64,000 nucleotides of DNA from Hysterium pulicare CBS 123377. Its lineage: Eukaryota; Ascomycota; Dothideomycetes; Hysteriales; Hysteriaceae. The notes beneath the pieces were generated by a model. It ran no database searches and had not been told where the DNA came from. It worked only from the letters and a program-made list of their open reading frames with translations. This document shows positions 1 to 12,300 of this stretch, one piece after another. The DNA lies in the NCBI GenBank assembly GCA_000467715.1, contig AJFK01000377.1, forward strand, positions 1-64,000, in the 5' to 3' direction. Position 1 is the stretch's first letter. Each line of letters starts with the position of its first letter. The translations under genes were made by a program, and so were the position numbers.

Positions 1-2453
1 AAGATCTATTCGTGCAGACGAGATTGGATTGGGAGCACGCAAGGTCTTGAGTCTGATCATCCAATGGACGTATGCCTTATCGACTCGAGTCTCGCGATAG
101 CTACCGTATGAAAGAGGTGAGCGATAACATGTCGTTGGAATGAGATAGAAGAAAATACTCATAAAGGCCTCGAGTCTTGGAGTGATATCTCTAGGCAACG
201 AAGACGGACTGAAGGCATACGGTGCGGCAATGTCCTCTGATCTTTTCGCATCATGATGGATGATCGTGTGGCGGTGCAACGGTCGCAAATCTCGGAGCAG
301 CCCGACCATCATTGTTGACCGCAAATACGAACTTTTTGACGTATGCCCATCGCTCCATCTGACTGTGGCGCTTCAGTCATAATGACAGGAGTGCGCTTTC
401 CAGCACCGACAGGAAGTGAGTTTCACTCTTCTCCTATACGTTCGTAAGTCCGGCCTTGCCTACTGCGATTGTGCTGAGCTGACATCTGAAAGAACGAGAC
501 CCCGAAGCTCCACTCCACGGTCGTATCCTGCCGTCCCCATCCTTCGCATGGAAACTGTGTCGCATAATGATGAGCTTGGTTGACAATGTCGACATGGTGA
601 AGAGTCTTTGGGAATTGTGAACCGCGCATGGCAATACGATGGGCTGGAAAAGACGTGTCGGACATGGAATCTCTTGGAGCTCAGCACAGCAACGGAGTCG
701 CCGTAGGCTGGAATGACGTTCAAGTAAGCCTTTGCTACAGCTTAGCAGCAGCTGCTATATACGAGGTTAAAGGCTAGTCTGACCGCTGGTGCAAAGAAGT
801 CGGAGCTAGCGGAGATCCGGATATTATGGTTGCACCTGGGCATTCCATATCTCTCGCCAGTTGGAACCAATCATCTCATCATCTCATACACCTCCAGGTC
901 CTTGCGTGCGGTTGGCAATTGCAGGCCATTGCAATGTCGATTATGGCCTTCACTACCCTCGCAGGAGTTCACGCCTCGTTCGCTACCTATTAGTCGACTT
1001 ACTCCCTTACTTCCTCACATCGGCGACCTTTCGTCATCCCCTCTTGCGCATCTTCTCCGTCCTATGCCACCTCTTTCACGGAAGGGGTTGCCGCTTCTAT
1101 TCCCATCAACATCGAGGAAACACACGACTAACAAGCTGCGGCCGAGTCCCCCGCCGTTCACGAGCTGGAGCATATATGCTCGCCGATCCGAACTGCACCT
1201 TTAAAGTCCGCGCCATTCAACCATCACAAACCAGTGTCCGGGGCTCTATGGCACCAGCAACTGCCGATTGCCCAAGGCGGTCTATCCCAAACACTCCGCA
1301 ACCCACAGGAACGATTCTTCGATGCTCTGAATGATACGAAGGTGGCAGGTACGCACATGAGATATGTCAGATAGCAATACCGAGAATGGTAGCCTCGAGG
1401 ACAGTAACATGGAGCATATTGAAAGTATGGCTGGACATATCGCAAAGAGACTTATTCTAATTGCATTAAGTAAAGGAGATTGAGTTGGACCTTTGAACGA
1501 CCACGGACACAAATTCGTCTACGACTTCCCTCCATTTCTGTGTAGATGGTCTTATCGTATGCTTTTTTATCCATACTATGTCCAAATAATATGAGCCATA
1601 CAATGAAGGGACCAGCACATGTGTACATTATCAAATCCTTTCTGAATGTCTATATCGGCAAGAGAGGACTAACTTCCTGATAAGACCTTAGCTTCAACGA
1701 AGTTTTAAGTTTGGCCAATCGATATTTGAAGCAGAAAACTCACATTAGAATTGTAACCAAAACCGGAACAAACTCAGACTACCTGCTAGGAGCAGGAATT
1801 AGTAATTACTCGCGTCACTTTATACTGATTGCGCTGTGATGCGGCGCTGTATTTCCGTCCCATTCTGACGGGGCAACTTGATTGGATGCGCACTGTCGAG
1901 CAGACAATTGGCTGTGGATGTGGTCGACTGCAAGTCAATTGGATGCCGATCCTATACGATTGGCTGCGGATAGGCATCCAATCGTATGCTTCGACTTCGA
2001 AGTGTTGTGTACCGCGAACCTCGTGTAGGTCAGTCCGTTCTTTCTCTCGGGATATTCCATGATTTAACATAGCCATCTATGGTCTAAGCTATCTTGCGTG
2101 TTCTTGCGATAACGCCTCAGCTTTTTGATACTGGAAGGCATCATGACGGACTCTCGCGATATCGATCCGATGGCTGGGGGTGAAACCGGCACCGGAAACT
2201 CGCAGCGCATGTTGCAAACATCAGTTACTTGGTCGCGTCTGCTCATATCTTTTCAAAACTCTCCCGCTCAATTTTCTTTTCGGTTTATACCTTCGTGTCG
2301 GGTTCAAATTCGCCCCCGGCCTCTCTAACCACTCAGACATTGTCGTAATTCACGATCTATGCTTGTTGTATCCTGTCTCCACTCTGCTACTCACCACGAT
2401 CTCTCACCTCCCATCCCTCCGGATCTCTAGGATTTCTCTCTCAATGCCTTATC
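1..2453. other. Intergenic, no gene recognised
   Basis: No reading frame here has a start codon, codon pattern and recognisable family together. Short open frames on both strands overlap one another and look like chance. The only structure I see is a cluster of short related segments at about 1879-1990, which includes an inverted repeat described separately. The last 100 bases before 2454 are pyrimidine-rich, as expected for the leader of the following gene. Confidence 0.5.
1939..1982. repeat. Short inverted repeat with related direct repeats
   Basis: ATTGGATGCC at 1939-1948 is the exact reverse complement of GGCATCCAAT at 1973-1982, giving a 10-bp stem with a 24-nt loop that can extend a few imperfect pairs. 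The motif ATTGGCTG(C/T)GGAT also occurs twice as a direct repeat at about 1908 and 1957. It may be a remnant of a small repeat. No gene or terminator role can be assigned. Confidence 0.5.
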
Positions 2454-4105
2454 ATGGCATCGAAACCTGACTATGATAAGATCGATGTCGAGTCAGGAAA
2501 ATTCGTTTGCCCTTGGTGTTGCCAGCTTTATACGTCAAATAACCGTTCCACACACTTATCAAGGGTCCACCAGGATTTCACTTTCTCTTACAACAAGAAC
2601 AAAGCTGAAGCATCCAAAAAGCCAGCTTCTGATGAGTTGTCTCCCGCCCCGAAGCGGGTACGCCGCGTCAGACACCTTCCAATTCTTCCCAGAGTCCAGA
2701 CCCCAATGTCTGCTCATTCATATTTGCACAATGTAACAACCAATCATGTTAATATCTTCAACGCACCCATTTTCAACAACCAGTTAACATCTCCAGCCAG
2801 CACGTCCTACACGCCTAGGCCCAATGTTTCGAAACTTCCCACCCCAACGGGACGCCCCCCGAACATCAAAGACGATTCCCCAATGGCACCGGACCTCTGT
2901 TATCAAGAGTCAAATATTGCAGAATCTGCCTCTCATGACTCTTCTATCGCGATTCCAGACCGGTGGCGCGTCCTGCTCGAGGAGCACTTCAACCAACAAC
3001 ATCCACATCGGGGAAACCAGTTTCGTCCTTTTAAGGATGCGATCCAGAACAACAGAGTCATACCAATCACGAATACTTCCGGTTCCTTAGGCTTCGACAC
3101 ACCAAGTATCTGGCCACAGTATCACATACCTTCGCTCTCGACTCAAGAGATTCAGATGTTGATATTTGGCAGCATGTTCGATGAACCGGTCGCAAAAGAC
3201 AAGAGCCGAGGGCATCGGTATTTGAGTGGCGTTGCTAACCGCACAATCGACATCACGAATGACGCATTGATTAACGTGAAGGTCATGAACTGTTATTATC
3301 ACCCGGATTCTAACGAGGAGACCTATTATGCAGAAGGAATCGGATTGCCGGATAGTGTTCAAATAATGCCACCCCAAGAAGTCATGGACAACCGGCAAGC
3401 TTACCCGTCCGGTGCGGGACAGTGCTCGGCGAATGTCACGCCTAGATATGCTTGTGTCGATCTGCATGTTGGTAAATCTCAATCACGTTGCTGGGCACTG
3501 AACTTAGACTAACTTTGCGTTTTCCAGACCGGGGCCTGGAAGTTTTCTCGGATACTCTCACCAGCGAAAAACTTTGGGTCTTCTACCCGCCAACTAAAGA
3601 CCACCTCGACCGTTTATACAAAGTGGACCAACAGGAGGGGAAGTTTCGGCGCTTGGAAAAGGACCTCAAGGGCGGACTCTATGTGGTAACCTTCCCAGGG
3701 GACGCCGTATATATTCCTCCCGGATGGCTTCATGCGACGTACGCTTTGACAAGCGGTACTGTCGTGGGATCGGTTTGGAGCAGTGTGGAAGGGCTCCAGG
3801 TTACGACGGAGATTCTATGCCATGAAGTCCACACTGGTGGAGCCGAGAATGCAGGAGATCTTCTGACTTTCATGCAAAGTCTCTTCATGTCCGTTACACA
3901 CGGCAGCGAGGAGCAGTGGCTGGAACCCCTCAAAGCAGTGTGTTGGAAAAGAACAACCAGAAGGTTATCTGATTTGACGAAGAAATCGGACAAAGAGGTT
4001 CATGGACTCTCGCGGCAGATCAAGCAGAAGCTCAAGACGAAAAGCATCCCGTTAGAATGTTCGGCGTGCAATGCGAAAGATGGCCTCCTCGATCACTTGC
4101 CATAG
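2454..4105 (+). CDS. C2H2 zinc finger + JmjC-type (cupin) domain protein
   Basis: Two-exon model: 2454-3471 and 3528-4105, with a 56-nt intron (GTAAAT...CTAAC...TTCCAG), giving 531 aa. Residues 17-40 hold a C2H2 finger (Cys19, Cys22, His34, His39; C-x2-C-x11-H-x4-H). Residues about 45-200 are disordered and rich in Pro and Ser. The C-terminal half resembles a JmjC/cupin fold: a His338-Val-Asp340 motif, then KLWVFYPPT, then a GDAVYIPPGWLHATY segment with His408. Together these give the HxD...H iron triad of Fe(II)/2-oxoglutarate oxygenases. The Asp340 codon is assembled across the intron (G|AC), so the metal site exists only in the spliced mRNA. A possible role is histone or nucleic-acid demethylation or hydroxylation in the nucleus, but the substrate is unknown. 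The family is seen from motifs only. Confidence 0.82.
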
Positions 4106-4579
4106 CTCGCTGGCCTTTCTATGTTCCACAATATCCGCTGGAATCTTCCTACCATCTCTATCTACCCTGGTATTGGCTTGCGAAGTCTTTGAGGCGGTAT
4201 TTGGTACTATCATCAGGTGAGATTTAGACCCAAAGCTTGCTCTGGAATGATAGTGCTGTCGTATTTCTTCGCTTTTATCATCATTTAAAGGCAATAAGGT
4301 ACCTTATATATTCTTTAGATATCCTGTTGATAGGCTAATCTCATCAATGCGCTCACTTCCGCGATCTTATGAGACGTGATATCGATTCGCGAATTGCGAG
4401 ATCGTTGCGTGAACAGGCAAAAGCGATTTCACCTGGATATGTGGAAAGGTATGCCGCCACACAGTGGAGACATAGGTAGGTGCGGGCTGAACAGTGTTTG
4501 ATTTCCCACCACACTGAAGCCAGCCCGACTCCATATCTCACTGAAGCTCACCCAATTCAAGACTCATCAGAACCAACCA
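4106..4579. other. Intergenic 3' region
   Basis: This stretch follows the JmjC gene. I see no supported gene. A short open frame at 4480-4695 (71 codons) has Pro/Glu/Ser-rich composition and runs into the decayed tandem repeat downstream, so it may be the least damaged part of an old repeat-containing gene. Confidence 0.4.
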
Positions 4580-4859
4580 TCTCATCTTTCGAAATGAAGC
4601 ACATACCCGAACCCACCGTTCCATTTGCGGAATCTAAACACGAACTCGAACTCGCCAGAGAGTGGAAGAGACTTTACACAGAAGACGAAGGGTAGTGCGA
4701 GATGAAGAGGAGAGAAAGATATCCTAGACACGGAGCATCCAGTAGGCTCTTGTTCACTTTGGTAATTAAGTGAGAGGGAGTAATTCCGAGGTTGAAAGCC
4801 TTTGGGAGGTTTTCTCTTGTTTCCGAAAGTTATGTAGAAGGAAACATGTCCTAGAGGCT

Positions 4860-5590
4860 GAGCGTCTAACACACATTTCGTACAGCTCGAGAATCAACTT
4901 AGAAGAACACGTCTTTGACGTAGAATGTTAAAAGCTTCTTCATTCCCCTCGATAATCTAGCAGGAAGGAGTGCACCCTAGGAGCAGACTGTTTGGCCGCG
5001 TTCCCATTCACTTCAATGATCAAGCATGAAGGAGTAAGTCTTAGCCGTGTAGCCTTTGAGAGCCATTCCTTTTATACTGAAATTCAAACTAGAGGACTAC
5101 GTCCTGGAGGCTAAGCCTCCAGCAGCATTTTCACTTATTCGAGGAATCGAGGAGGAAGAAATGCGTCCTAAGCGGGGAGGGTCTAAAGACTCTTTCGTCT
5201 ATTCCGATAATCGAAAAGGTCTGTCTGCATTTTAGGAGCAAAGCTTCTGAGAGAATTTCATTCACTCCAAGAATCAAGCGAAAGAGAAATCCGCTTAGAA
5301 GCATTGCTTTTAGAGGCCATTGTATTTACTTCGAAGACTCAGGAAGAAGAAAACCTTCTCAGAAGCAACGCTTCCGAGACAAAATCTAAGAAGTAGTGAA
5401 ACGACAAGAGAAGCTAAGCTTCCCGGAAGCTCTGCTTCTTTCACCCTTTCCAACCACAATCCAAAACCCGACGAAGAGCAGCTCCTTGGCAGTTCTACCT
5501 CCCTTATCCGTTCCATCCATATCCCAAACTCGTAAGGAAGGAAACCTCCTTCGATATTCCACTTTCTTTACCCGTTTCATTCAACCCTGA
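4860..5590 (+). repeat. Decayed tandem repeat of about 63 bp (21 codons)
   Basis: A degenerate unit recurs with the anchor CATTC/CATTT near 4874, 4941, 5005, 5064, 5126, 5192, 5259 and 5318, and further units follow to about 5570. Spacing is 59-67 bp. A typical unit reads roughly ATTCACTTC..GAATCAAG..AGAAG, then a block like TAGAAGCAACGCTTCTGAG. In the + frame near 5395-5535 successive units translate to LPGSSASFTLS and LLGSSTSLIRS, which shows a 21-residue peptide period. Stops now interrupt every frame over the array. The likely history is a coding minisatellite in a gene that has since been lost. Confidence 0.6.
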
Positions 5591-8500
5591 AAATCGAAAA
5601 GATAAAGACCCCCCGAAAGCGAAATCTCCGCTAAACCTCCAACCCACCCGGACGTTCGAGTGGAATGTAGAGCGGCTGGAACAGGTCGGGCGGATGCGAG
5701 TGGAGTATTACCTGGGGCGGTCTTGTGATCAGTAATGGGATTTGGGCGTCGGTATCCAAGCAATAGCGATATGGCGTTGACAGGGATAGGAAGAGAAGGG
5801 TATAGCGAAAGGCAGCGGGTTGATTGCAGAGGAGTCTTCTCGATCTGGGAATAGTCAGTCTGGCCCCGTAAAGAGAGGCCATCACATCCGAGTGCATCGA
5901 TGACCAAGCTGAGAGTCCATGAAGCGACATCAAAAACCTATATGGAGAGCGGCAGAATATCTGCGACGCATTCATGTCATCCGAGGATGCAGACGAGGGG
6001 TTTGAGAAAGCCGTGCAGGCGGATATTCAGCGGTGGACGGGGGTAGAGTTCGCGAAGGATATAAAGGACAGCACCAAGCAGCTCGAGGCGGCCAATGACC
6101 GTATTACGCCCATTTCACATTTGTGAAGGGCGGAGAGGGGCAAGCAAGGCGCGTAACAGATGGACGGACATGTCTTGTATCATGATTGGAAATCTGATAG
6201 GGTCTGTTATAAACTATTCTTCTACTTTGACGATATGATTAAGAACCAAAAGTAGCGTCTCTGCTCTGGTTTGGATTAAGGAGGAGGAGGGGGCAGGTAA
6301 CCTTACAGGGCCTATAAGCTCCGCTCTGCACAAAGACTGTCAAACCCGGCCAGCCTACCTTTCAAGTGCACCAGCCGCATTCCCAAAGATTGTTCCGCCA
6401 CTCCAACACAGAACCTTGGACTTCACCCAGTCATAGAACCAGTGTATGTGTACCTCAGCCAAGAACATCCTGACCCGTCGCAAAGATATCGCAGGGAACT
6501 CTTGCGACCACAATGCCATGATTGTAGGGTGTGATCCGTGGCATGCCTGTATTTGCTCACCGCGCGCCTGCAGCACGGTTAGAGACTCAAGACGAAGCTA
6601 GGGAAGGGTCCGCTGGAGGACGCCGTGTGTTGGACGATGGAGGTGAAGGCGGCGTGTGCGAGGGCAGGATCCGTGGGGTTTGGAGGGCGTTGAGGGCAGC
6701 GGATGAGAAGGCGGCCATTGCAAGCGGGGAGGGGTGAGTAGGAGGAGGCGGATGGCAGGTTCAGATTGGGCTCAAATGCAATTTCGAGGATGCTAATCGA
6801 CTTTCAAGTTGTTGGTGGTGATAGGATAAACGGCCATGAAGAACCCGAAACCGAAAGCCAAGCCGCTGCTCGTAGGCGTGCCACGTGACGAGCCTCGCAG
6901 CATGGCACCCTCTGGGAAGATTCCCATTATCAAACTCGTCTCAAAAATTCCGAGTATTGTTAGAAATTCTCCAGCCTTCAGAGACGCGATCAAGATCGAG
7001 AAGGCTTCGTTTCGAGAAGTAATTGAGAAATTGGATATCTTAGTATGACATTATATTACTTAAAAATTCTGCGCCGTAGAATAACTGACCGAGGCACTTT
7101 TCCAGGCCCCAGGAATCCACACACCAGCTTAAACCTATGCTATCGTTATAGTGGACGTGATCGACAGACCTCTATCAAACATCACCATTCCTTTAGGGTA
7201 AACCAATCGAGGGATTAGCATTGCCCAGCCTCGCCTCCCAAGCGGCATGATGCTCGCGGAGTTAGAGTCATTGCTGCCATTGCTATCATCTCTTCGGAGA
7301 ATTTCGCCGCCTGAAATGGATACGGCAACCTTTCCACTCACTCAATAATTACCATTTACGTTATATTCTGCTGGGCGAGGACGTCTTACAACCCTGTGAG
7401 CCCTAAAGCCTCCCAACCGCGACTCGTATCGATCCAATCAGCCCCCCTCAGCATGCTTTTCTTCGCGTCATCGGGATTAACACTCCTCCCTTATACTTGT
7501 ATTTCTAGTTCTTACTAATTCTTACTATGCACGCAAAGATAGAAGGACTGGGCAGGCGCCAAATATGCCGACGATAAGTGAACTCTACTTCCGGGCGTCC
7601 AACTTGAAGCCTCCCTCACGTTAGGGTGACCATGCTTTCGCGTCGAGCTCCACGCACCATCTAAACCGCATCTTCATTAAGCAAAGGTGAATTGGGATCT
7701 CGCTCTCATGTTGTAAACCTATCCAGCTAATAAAAAAAAAGGTCGCCGTGAGAGGAGATAGAAGTCTCCACACTCCAATCCTAGGAACGACTTCAATCCT
7801 CTTCACTCTCTATGAAACTCACGATCAACTCCGTTGAACAATGGCCCGTGAACATCGACGACTATAGTGCCATATCCCAGATGTCACGCTGTAGCACAAG
7901 AGGCAAGAGGGTGTCGACAATTCGGATCTCCGTGAACATTTGGAATCCCGCTTCTTTCGATCTCGGCAGCGAGATGAGTTCAGCCACGAAGACTACACAA
8001 TGACGATACTGAAAAGCGAAATATTGGGTTGGAGAACCATTTCGCGTGATGGGGTCTTAAAGCGGCGTGATACGCTGGTAAGCGCCACTAAACCAATGCG
8101 GAGTCTTTGTTAAATGTGTTTCCAGCGACGATTCATTGCATATCGCTTGAGAGTAGAGACGCGAAGTCGCATCCCCCCATAAATCGCACGGCTTTGCGTA
8201 GCAGAGTCAGAACGTCGACCCGTGCAGCCGAGGGAGGTCATGAGTCAAAGGCAGAACAACGAGAAAAACGCAGATGCATCCAGCGCCATTCGCCTGTTGA
8301 AGCTTGCCGTATTGTGAGCTTCGTCGCTCGTCTCTCTTTGACTTCCCAGTCGTGCTGTCTTGCAAGGCCACACTTGGGCCAGCAACATGGACTCCCATAT
8401 GGTCCAGCCAGAGCGGCTAGTTTAGCTCTAAGCGAACCTGGTCGAATCATAGCACCGACGAGACGAGCATCCCTTTCCATCCAAATGATTTCAATCGAAG

Positions 8501-9302
8501 CTCTAGGTCCCCATTATGTTTCTCAATTACATTGACTTGGGGATTTTACCACCATCAGTAGCGTTTCACCTGCATCATCTTGCGCGAGACTCGGACCATG
8601 TCATCTGCTTACAACATGCCTCAACCGTGCAGAAGTCAATCTGGGTACGTCCCATACAAAAATATTCTGCATATGTCTCTTAACTTATTCCCTCTGGAGG
8701 CCTCAGCTCATGACGGACAAAGATGCGTACCAGCACGCAATGGCCCCAGAGCCTTTATCCGCTGTTTCAATGTGTTGAAGTTGCTGCCTCGCGGCGCAAC
8801 TAGTGGTGCATACAATGACTCTATCACCAAAAATCTGCTGTAGACAGTTCCTCGTTGCTTTCTGAACTCACATCACAGCCACAGCATGAACCAGGGAAGT
8901 TTGAATTTGGAGGTTCTCACCTTAAGGTATTGGGTGTTCTCGAATGCGACTTAGACTTTGGTTTCGACATGTGGTGATACTGTCTGACTTTGATCAAACT
9001 CAGGGCGGCGACGACAACGCCGACAGCTACATCTCCCATGGTTCGAGAACCCAACGCAAGCATTTTAATACCCTCACTGGCCCAGACTAAACCCCAACTT
9101 CATAACAGCTTTTCCCTTGCCTGCCTCTTACAAGTTCGGTATTTTCTTTTCCGTTATCAGCTACCTGCTTATATCTTCTTTCAACCACCTACAGTCATAC
9201 GGCCTGCAGGCCAAGCTAAGAAGCTCCAATCCCAAATTCATATTCTGTCTATTCCTTTCCCGAAACTCGAAGTTCTCTTACCTATTAACCCTCGCAAGCA
9301 TA
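5591..9302. other. Long intergenic stretch with scattered coding-like scraps
   Basis: No intact gene is supported over 3.7 kb. A 50-codon frame at 5973-6126 (+) starts at ATG and encodes an acidic helical peptide containing IQRWTGVEFAKDIKD. It has no recognisable family and may be an exon remnant. The minus strand at 6540-6740 has Ala/Pro-rich open segments in two frames. Bases 7686-7930 are a copy of a dispersed repeat listed separately. Bases 8950-9300 are pyrimidine-rich and probably form the promoter and leader of the next gene. Confidence 0.4.
7686..7930 (+). repeat. Dispersed repeat, copy A
   Basis: This segment matches the reverse complement of 46916-47130 over about 240 bp. Shared blocks include GTCGCCGTGAGA, TAGAAGTCTCCAC and GATGTCACGCTGTAGCACAA, with many point differences between. 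The copies are in inverted orientation about 39 kb apart. No intact open frame is shared, so it looks like an old non-coding or decayed repeat of unknown class. Confidence 0.65.
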
Positions 9303-12300
9303 ATGTCTCGGTATGTAGAGCGCATTCCATATCTTCTGTTCTCCTCCTCGTATCCTGTTCATCGCACACAGATACAAAATCTTTTCTGGATTTAACAACA
9401 CACGCACCTTTTTTATTCTCACTTGCAGGGCGACCAATAGCTAACAACTTTTCCCAGTTCCGGTGCGCGTGGCGCGGAACAGCGTTCCACGCGTGGATTC
9501 GAGAATAGTGAACCAAAGCCCTTGTTTCAGCCTACAAGCAACTCAATTCGAACCAAACGATCAGATCGGAGAAGCCCTTCATATCATGAGCTGGATGGTG
9601 AGACCACTGAGTTTGCTGAGGTCACTGAGGCGGCTGCATCCGAACCCCTACTGCCATTTTATGACCCTCGTCGAACCAGACAACCTAATAGGAGAAGCCC
9701 CTCATATCATGAGCTGGATGGTGAGACCACTGAGTTTGCTGAGGTCACTGAGGCGGCTGCATCCGAACCCCTACTGCCATTTTATGACCCTCGTCGAACC
9801 AGACAACCTAATAGGAGGAGTCCCTTATATCCTAAGCCAGAGGGCAAGGTCGCTGAGGCGGTTGCATCCGAACCCCCACTGCCATTTTATGACCCTCGTC
9901 GAACCAGACACCCTAATAGGAGGAGTCCCTCATATCCCGAGCCAGAGGGCAAGGTCACTGAGTTCGCTAAGGTTGCTGAGGCGGTTGTATCCGAACCCTC
10001 GTTGCCATTTTATGACCCTCGTCGAACCAAACAACCAGACAGGAGGAGTCCCTCATATCCCGAGCCAGAAGGAAAGGTCACTGAGTTCGCTAAGGTTGCT
10101 GAGGCGGTTGTATCCGAACCCTCGTTGCCATTTTATGACCCTCGTCGAACCAAACAACCAGACAGGAGGAGTCCCTCATATCCCGAGCTAGTTGGCGGGG
10201 CCACTGAGGTTGTTGAAATGCAACCCCCATTGCTAGGTTCTGACCGATCAACTCGAACTAAACGACTAGACCGGAGACGACCCTCAGATGCTGAGCCGGC
10301 CAAACTGGAACCGTTATTACCAATTTTTGACAGCTCAATTCAAACTAGTCTACTAGACCAGGACGGACCTAGGGATACTAAGCCCGATAAAATGAAACCC
10401 TTACTGCAATTTTCTAGCGGCTCGTCCAACTTAGAAAAGCGGGCGCGCTCCCAATCAGAGTTACATGCTCTGCCTGAATTTGAGAAGGTTGAATCGGAGG
10501 ATACTAAGGAAAGCAGACCAGAGAGCCCTTTGGTACCTTCGCGCCACCCATCAGGATCGGGGTATATTTGTCTCCCAGCTGAGATACGTGCTTTATCTGA
10601 ACTTGAATCCGAGCAATTCCAAGCGCCCATGTCTCACCCAGCGAAGACTCCAGTCCAGCTGACACGTCGCTCACTTGAGCCTAGTCTAGGGTTGCCTTCC
10701 CCTCAAGCAGCAGTACTTTTCCTGCCTATATCACAACCTGAGGATACTGATCCGGCACCCAAGGGCAACGAACAATACAACATAGTTGGGCCGAAGCGTC
10801 AGTCGTCCGGACGCGATGGTATCGCAAGCTCAGTACGACAACTCTCACTACCCAAATCCGCACCTGAGAAATCTGGCCTGGATAGCAGTACAGACAATAG
10901 TACCTCCTCAGCCAATGAGTCCGTAGACTTGTTGCCTCCCTCACCACAACTTGGAGGAGCAGTTACTTCCAACAAGACTGCTCCTCGGAGCGAGACGAGG
11001 GCCAGACGCCTTTCTGATGACTCTTCTGACGATGAGATGCCTAGGTTAGCTCGCACATCGACCGCCGATTTGAATCAGGGAAATAGACCGCCAACTAGAC
11101 GCCATTCCCGTTCTTTTTCAGGCAATGAAAAGTCCGATGTTCCTCGCGAAGTGACGACTGATCCGACTGAGAAGGTTGCCCCATCACCTAGGCTCAATTC
11201 CCTACCTCGAACTACTGTTGATGTGAAGCTTGAAGCGAGCACCGATTCCACCAAAGAAATTCCACTACCAACTAGAAGCAATATCCTGCTGCTTACTCCG
11301 GTCCAGGTGAAGCATGAAGGTACCACGGATCTGACTGGGAGATTTGCATCATCGCCTACGCGCAGTTCCGAGCATTCTACTTCTAGCGTTGAGAGAGCTG
11401 AACCCACTCGACATGAACCTACCAATTCGACCCCAAGTGATATTACGGTGCCAAGCACTCCTGATTCGCCTATTGATGCTTTGAGCGACAATGAAGTCGA
11501 ATTTGCTTCCTTTAGGGAATGGGCGCTCAAAAATATCGACGTGCTCAGAGGAGAACTCAATGTAATAGCAGACGACATAAAACTAGCGGAACATACGCGT
11601 AAAGAAGTTGATAAAGAGCTCGAGAAGTTACAATACGCCACGTCACTCATAGAAGGGGCTTCTGAAGTCGTGGAGCGGGACGGACGGGTACAGGTCTTAA
11701 GAAAACTCGAGGGGAACTTCACACGAGAACACAGGAAAGCCCAGGAGGAGTGGGAACGAAAAGACCAAGTTACCCAAGAGTGTGAAGAGGAAGGAGGAAA
11801 AGCCCAAACACGCCTCCACAATGCAAACTTCAAGACTCGGGAAATTGAGTACCTATGGGAAACCGGGCAGGAGGATTACCGGCGTGTGAGGAGACGGCTT
11901 TTTGAAAGCCGAGCTCTCGAGAAAGAGGCCGAGGAGGAACTCAAGAGTGTGCTCAATCGCCTTGAACAAGTCATGATCGAAAAGGTGGCAGCGAAACGCT
12001 ACATGCTTGTGATGCAGAGGTGCATTAATGCAACAAAGCAAGACGACATCACCCAGAGAACGAAACTTAAGAAAGATCTGGAGCCCCGCCGAAAATGGGT
12101 AAAGCCAGTAGTCGTTGTTAGTTCGGTGGTGGTCACCGCCGGCTTGGCTTTTTGGGGATATACGTCTATTGCGACCGGTGCGGTGGGCATGGCGGCCGGC
12201 ACGGCTAGTGCTGGTACGGCTAGTGCTGCTGGCGCGGCTAGCGCTGCTGGCACGACTAGTGCAGCTGGAGCAACCAGTGGTGGTGGTTCCTTGTCCACAT

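Noticed and set aside
2281-2330. tRNA-like B-box (GGTTCAAATTC)
   Set aside because: No matching A-box, acceptor stem or cloverleaf can be formed around it.
6793-7048. Overlapping frames on both strands, the minus one hydrophobic
   Set aside because: Neither has a credible start, splice context or family motif, and the hydrophobic minus frame is the mirror of a Lys/Pro-rich plus frame.
8107-8535. 142-codon plus-strand frame
   Set aside because: It begins with a non-ATG codon, has no upstream exon, and overlaps equally long minus-strand frames.
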